Below are positions 23,228 through 26,088 of a DNA stretch of 26,088 nucleotides, piece by piece. The notes under the pieces are model-generated. The model worked only from the letters and a program-made list of their open reading frames with translations. It was not told the DNA's origin and searched no databases. The translations under genes and the position numbers were made by a program. The first letter of the stretch is position 1. The number at the start of each line of letters is the position of its first letter. The DNA comes from CAZDAW01 sp964503685. GTDB lineage: Bacteria > Chloroflexota > Anaerolineae > Anaerolineales > Anaerolineaceae. Location of the stretch: NCBI GenBank assembly GCA_964503685.1, contig CAZDAW010000044.1:1-26088 (forward strand), read 5' to 3'.

Positions 23228-23968
23228 CTACCAGACCTTTATCCGCCCCTTATATTGCTCGATCAGGCGGTTATTGATCTCTTCGCTGCCATCCAGATTG
23301 CCGCTCATAAAGACCGGCGGTTTAATGCCCATATCCGCCAGATTCTGGATGGTCTGGACGATGATGGAGTGAATAATAAACAGGCCGCTCACGCCTGAGC
23401 CGGCGCCGACCGGCTGCGCCAGGCCTTCTACGCGCAGCAGGCAATCGCCCTTGGGGCACTGATTATCAATAACCACATCAGCAAATTCATACATCTTTTT
23501 GCCGCTCGAATGGCGCGAGGTTGTCCCCTGGCTGTGCTTAAGCGAAGTGATGGCAATCACCGGAATGCCGCGCTCACGGGCCAGTTTTGCCATCTCGATG
23601 GGGGCGGCGTTGCGGCCCGAATTGGAGACGACGATCAACGCATCTTTGGACGTCATTCCATAATAATTCAGAATTACTTCGGCCATGCCCTCTACACGCT
23701 CCATATACTCGCTCTTCCATACTGCGCTGTGCCCGGTGAGGCTCGGCTCCAGAATAGCATCCACCGGGGCCAGACCACCTGCCCGGTAAGTAACGTCTTC
23801 AGCGATCACGTGCGAGTGGCCGGTTCCAAAAGTATAAATAATTCCGTCGTTGGCCACTGTTCTGGCGCAAATCTCAGCCGCTTTTTGAATCCCCTCAACC
23901 TGCGTTGCAATGATATTCTGGAAAACTTCGTTGATTGCATTGGCATAATCGAGTACCCGATTGGTCAT
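23228..23968 (-). CDS. SIS-domain protein (UPF0309-like phosphosugar-binding)
   Basis: The 246-residue protein has one SIS domain. Phosphosugar-binding loops are recognisable in IIYTFGTGHSHVIAEDV (about 43-59) and ALIVVSNSGRNAAPIEMAKLARERG (about 110-134), followed by VIAITS. It resembles UPF0309 proteins and is distantly like N-acetylmuramic acid 6-phosphate etherase. It probably binds or isomerises a phosphosugar in the cytoplasm. Two adjacent ATG codons are possible (23971 and 23968); I prefer the second because it sits 5 rather than 2 bases after GGAGG. It is divergent from the transketolase unit, which ends in another SIS gene, suggesting a shared phosphosugar pathway. Confidence 0.82.
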   Translation of the reverse strand: MTNRVLDYANAINEVFQNIIATQVEGIQKAAEICARTVANDGIIYTFGTGHSHVIAEDVTYRAGGLAPVDAILEPSLTGHSAVWKSEYMERVEGMAEVILNYYGMTSKDALIVVSNSGRNAAPIEMAKLARERGIPVIAITSLKHSQGTTSRHSSGKKMYEFADVVIDNQCPKGDCLLRVEGLAQPVGAGSGVSGLFIIHSIIVQTIQNLADMGIKPPVFMSGNLDGSEEINNRLIEQYKGRIKVW

Positions 23969-24042
23969 CATTTCCTCCGGTATATGAATGGATAAGATTA
24001 AAGCTCACTAACTCACTGGCATTGTATCATAACATAGATCAT

Positions 24043-24071
24043 TTGACACACAGCCGACCTGTAAGTACAAT
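24043..24071 (+). promoter_or_regulatory. Near-consensus sigma70 promoter of the transketolase unit
   Basis: A perfect TTGACA (24043-24048), a 17-base spacer and TACAAT (24066-24071) lie directly before the gene. The expected start site at about 24078-24080 coincides with the ATG at 24080, so the message would be leaderless or nearly so. Confidence 0.8.
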
Positions 24072-24079
24072 CTCCAGTA

Positions 24080-24961
24080 ATGGCTCATCAACCCGATCTT
24101 CCGACAGATGAAACCATCCGCTGCCTGAAACGCAAATGCGTTGACGTGCGGCGCGGCATTATCGACGCCGTTCACTTTGGGGGAGGGGGACACGTCGGGG
24201 GAGCGCTCTCTTGCGTCGAATTTCTCACCATCCTTTACTTTCATACCCTGCGCATTCACCCCGACCAGCCGGATTGGCCTGAGCGCGACCGGTTCGTCCT
24301 TTCCAAAGGTCACGCCGCTCCTTCGCTCTATGCCGTACTGGCCGAACGGGGTTACTTCCCGGTTGAGGAATTGAAGAGCTTTTCGACTTCAGGGACGCGC
24401 CTTCAAAAACATATTGACATGTTCAAAGTTCCCGGCGCCGATGCCTCCTCTGGTTCGCTCGGGCAGGGGTTGTCCATCGCGGTCGGCATGGCCCTTGCTG
24501 ACCGTATCGACCATAAGGACCGCCGGGTTTACTGCCTGATCGGCGACGGCGAAAGCCAGGAAGGGCAAATCTGGGAGGCAGCTATGGCCGCCGCCCGCTA
24601 TCAGCTTAACCGCCTGATCGTCTTTTTGGATAACAACCAGATGCAGGTGGACGGCTTCACCCAAGAGATTATGCCTGTCGAACCGCTGCAGGCAAAATGG
24701 GAAGCCTTCGGCTGGGACGTGCAGCGCATCGATGGCCATGATATCCGCCAGATCATCAACGCGATCACGATTGCTCAAGCCAGCGCCGGCAAGCCCCAAA
24801 TGATCATCGGGGATACAGTGAAGGGCAAAGGCATCAGTTATATGGAAAACAAAGTCGAATGGCACTCACACCCCATTAACGGCGAAGAATACGCTGCGGC
24901 GATTGCCGAACTCGACGCCGCCAAAGCGCAGACTGAAGCCGCAGAGGAAAATCATGCCTGA
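24080..24961 (+). CDS. Transketolase, N-terminal (ThDP pyrophosphate-binding) subunit
   Basis: The 293-residue protein corresponds to the first half of transketolase. SKGHAAPSLYA (76-86) and GSLGQGLSIAVGMAL (125-139) are typical. The ThDP/Mg motif GDGES (155-159) with N185-N186 completes the cofactor site. The second half is encoded by the next gene, overlapping by 8 bases, as in many split transketolases of bacteria and archaea. Transketolase moves two-carbon units between sugar phosphates; split forms linked to SIS genes may serve dedicated sugar pathways. No Shine-Dalgarno sequence precedes the ATG, in keeping with a leaderless message. Confidence 0.9.
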   Translation: MAHQPDLPTDETIRCLKRKCVDVRRGIIDAVHFGGGGHVGGALSCVEFLTILYFHTLRIHPDQPDWPERDRFVLSKGHAAPSLYAVLAERGYFPVEELKSFSTSGTRLQKHIDMFKVPGADASSGSLGQGLSIAVGMALADRIDHKDRRVYCLIGDGESQEGQIWEAAMAAARYQLNRLIVFLDNNQMQVDGFTQEIMPVEPLQAKWEAFGWDVQRIDGHDIRQIINAITIAQASAGKPQMIIGDTVKGKGISYMENKVEWHSHPINGEEYAAAIAELDAAKAQTEAAEENHA

Positions 24962-25913
24962 GACCACTGCAATCAAACCTTTCGGCGCGGCGCTGCTTTC
25001 ATTAGGCGAGCGTTACCCCAATCTGGTCGTCATCGACGCCGACCTGCAGCGGGCCACCGAAACCGGGCCGTTCGCCCAAAAATTTCCCGAACGTTACTTC
25101 AACGTGGGTGTGGCCGAAGCCAATATGGTCGGTATTGCCGCGGGGATGGCCCTTTCAGGCAAGACGGTCTTCTGCGGCACCTTCGCCTGCTTCATCACCC
25201 AGCGCGTCTGCGACCAGGTCGCCATTTCAATCGCCTATTGTCGCGCCAACGTCAAGCTCTTTGGCTTCGAACCCGCCCTTTATTCGGGGGGCAACGGCGC
25301 CACCCACCAATCGATGCTGGATATGGCAATCATGCGCGCCATCCCCAACATGACCGTTTACGACCCCGGCGATGCGACTGAATTGAACAGCCTGCTCGAA
25401 TACCTGGTGAATGAGCCCGGCCCGGCTTACGTTCGCGCCCCGCGCGGCAAAGCCCCGGTGATCTTCGACCCGGCTTCATACCAGTTTCGTCCCGGAAAAT
25501 CAACCATGCTGCAGGACGGGAAGGATGCGACGATCATTGCCTGCGGCGTCATGCTGCCGCGCGCCATTCAGGCCGCCGAAAAACTATCAGGCCAGGGCGT
25601 TTCTGTCCGCTTATTAAGCATGCCGGGCATCAAACCTCTGGACGAAGAGGCGGTGATTGAAGCTGCCCGGCAGACCGGCTGCATCGTCGTTGCCGAAAAT
25701 CACAACATCATCGGCGGCCTGGGCAGCGCCGTTGCAGAAGCCGTAACCAGCCGCCTGCCCGCGCCGGTCATCCGCGTTGGCATTCACGACCGTTTCGGCG
25801 AGAATGGTACGCCTGAATATCTGGCAGCCGAATTTAAAATTAGCCCGGAACATATCATCCAGGCTGTTAACGAAGCCATTGCATTGAAAGATCAGACAAG
25901 GAGAAAACCATGA
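24954..25913 (+). CDS. Transketolase, C-terminal (pyrimidine-binding) subunit
   Basis: The 319-residue protein contains the pyrimidine domain (about 1-180), with YFNVGVAEANMVGIAAGMAL (48-67) holding E55, the Glu expected to activate ThDP. FACFITQRVCDQ and NGATHQSMLD follow. The C-terminal transketolase domain (about 190-310) has the NIIGGLGSAVAEAV block. I chose ATG 24954 because it overlaps the N-terminal subunit stop and has GAGGAAAA just upstream; the frame stays open further upstream but within the previous gene. With the N-terminal subunit it should form the active heterotetramer. Confidence 0.9.
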   Translation: MPETTAIKPFGAALLSLGERYPNLVVIDADLQRATETGPFAQKFPERYFNVGVAEANMVGIAAGMALSGKTVFCGTFACFITQRVCDQVAISIAYCRANVKLFGFEPALYSGGNGATHQSMLDMAIMRAIPNMTVYDPGDATELNSLLEYLVNEPGPAYVRAPRGKAPVIFDPASYQFRPGKSTMLQDGKDATIIACGVMLPRAIQAAEKLSGQGVSVRLLSMPGIKPLDEEAVIEAARQTGCIVVAENHNIIGGLGSAVAEAVTSRLPAPVIRVGIHDRFGENGTPEYLAAEFKISPEHIIQAVNEAIALKDQTRRKP

Positions 25914-26088
25914 CAGAGAAGTATCACATGATCGAATATATCCACGAGGGGCCAAAAAATTTAAAGGATACACTGGCAGAGAACGAAGACGCCGTCCTTT
26001 CTATAGCCAGGCAGGTTAAAGCGCGGGGAATCAACCGCGTGGTGCTCACCGGACTGGGAAGCTCCTATACGGCGGCGATGATGGCAGC
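25910..26088 (+). CDS. SIS-domain sugar isomerase (partial, cut by the window end)
   Basis: The first 59 residues are visible. MTEKYHMIEYIHEGPKN is the N-terminal helix region and VVLTGLGSSYTAAMMA (residues 45-60) is the first phosphosugar-binding loop of a SIS domain. The IHEGP opening resembles the isomerase half of glucosamine-6-phosphate synthase (GlmS) and stand-alone AgaS/FrlB-like isomerases or deaminases. Start ATG 25910 overlaps the transketolase stop (ATGA) and has AAGGAGAA upstream, so it belongs to the same operon. The rest lies outside the window. Confidence 0.8.
   Translation, partial: MTEKYHMIEYIHEGPKNLKDTLAENEDAVLSIARQVKARGINRVVLTGLGSSYTAAMMA

Overview
The window looks like chromosome of a free-living bacterium of middling GC, most plausibly Chloroflexota close to Anaerolineae. 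This is an inference from the mix of proteins: an exported protein ending in an LYIPQMVR-type tail, a Tat lipoprotein form of MsrP, an Lgt-like protein with a Cys-rich signature, split transketolase, a two-subunit aconitase X and multi-GAF HD-GYP signalling. No rRNA, tRNA, CRISPR array, IS element or phage gene was seen. Intergenic DNA is AT-rich, with recognisable sigma70-type promoters and several clear intrinsic terminators that divide the window into transcription units.

Layout. (1) 185-2627: an exported protein of unknown function followed by an Lgt-like membrane protein, closed by a terminator that overlaps the lgt-like stop codon. (2) 2729-4356: SCP2 sterol-carrier-like protein and an M24 (creatinase/prolidase-fold) protein, then a terminator. 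(3) 4497-7873: a tight run of two Dpp/Opp-type permeases, AzlC, AzlD and a cupin, without the binding protein or ATPases. (4) 8007-10568, minus strand: a four-GAF plus HD-GYP sensor that lacks several canonical HD-GYP histidines. (5) A 392-bp divergent intergenic region with a perfect 18-bp palindrome. (6) 10961-14747: uroporphyrinogen-decarboxylase-family protein, amidohydrolase and GPH/MFS symporter, resembling a small uptake-and-catabolism cassette. (7) 14876-19960: squalene/phytoene-synthase-family protein, Old-Yellow-Enzyme-type Fe-S flavoenzyme and aconitase X large and small subunits, lying between two terminators. (8) 20034-21008, minus strand: MsrP. (9) 21258-23119: a Fur/Zur-family regulator and a zinc-binding lipoprotein with a large insertion. 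(10) 23228-23968, minus strand: SIS-domain protein, divergent from (11) 24080 to the window end: split transketolase and the start of a second SIS protein.

How the parts may work together. The best candidate for an undescribed system is unit 7, possibly with unit 6. An isoprenoid-synthase-fold enzyme, an ene-reductase-type flavoenzyme and an aconitase X dehydratase sit together. Each of the first two has a visible substitution at a normally conserved ligand: Gly for the first Asp of the second Asp-rich motif, and Asp for one Fe-S cysteine. Unit 9 is a likely zinc-starvation response. It has a strong promoter overlapped by nested inverted repeats and a terminator placed directly before the binding-protein ribosome site. 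The transketolase operon has a near-consensus promoter placed so that its message should be leaderless or nearly so.
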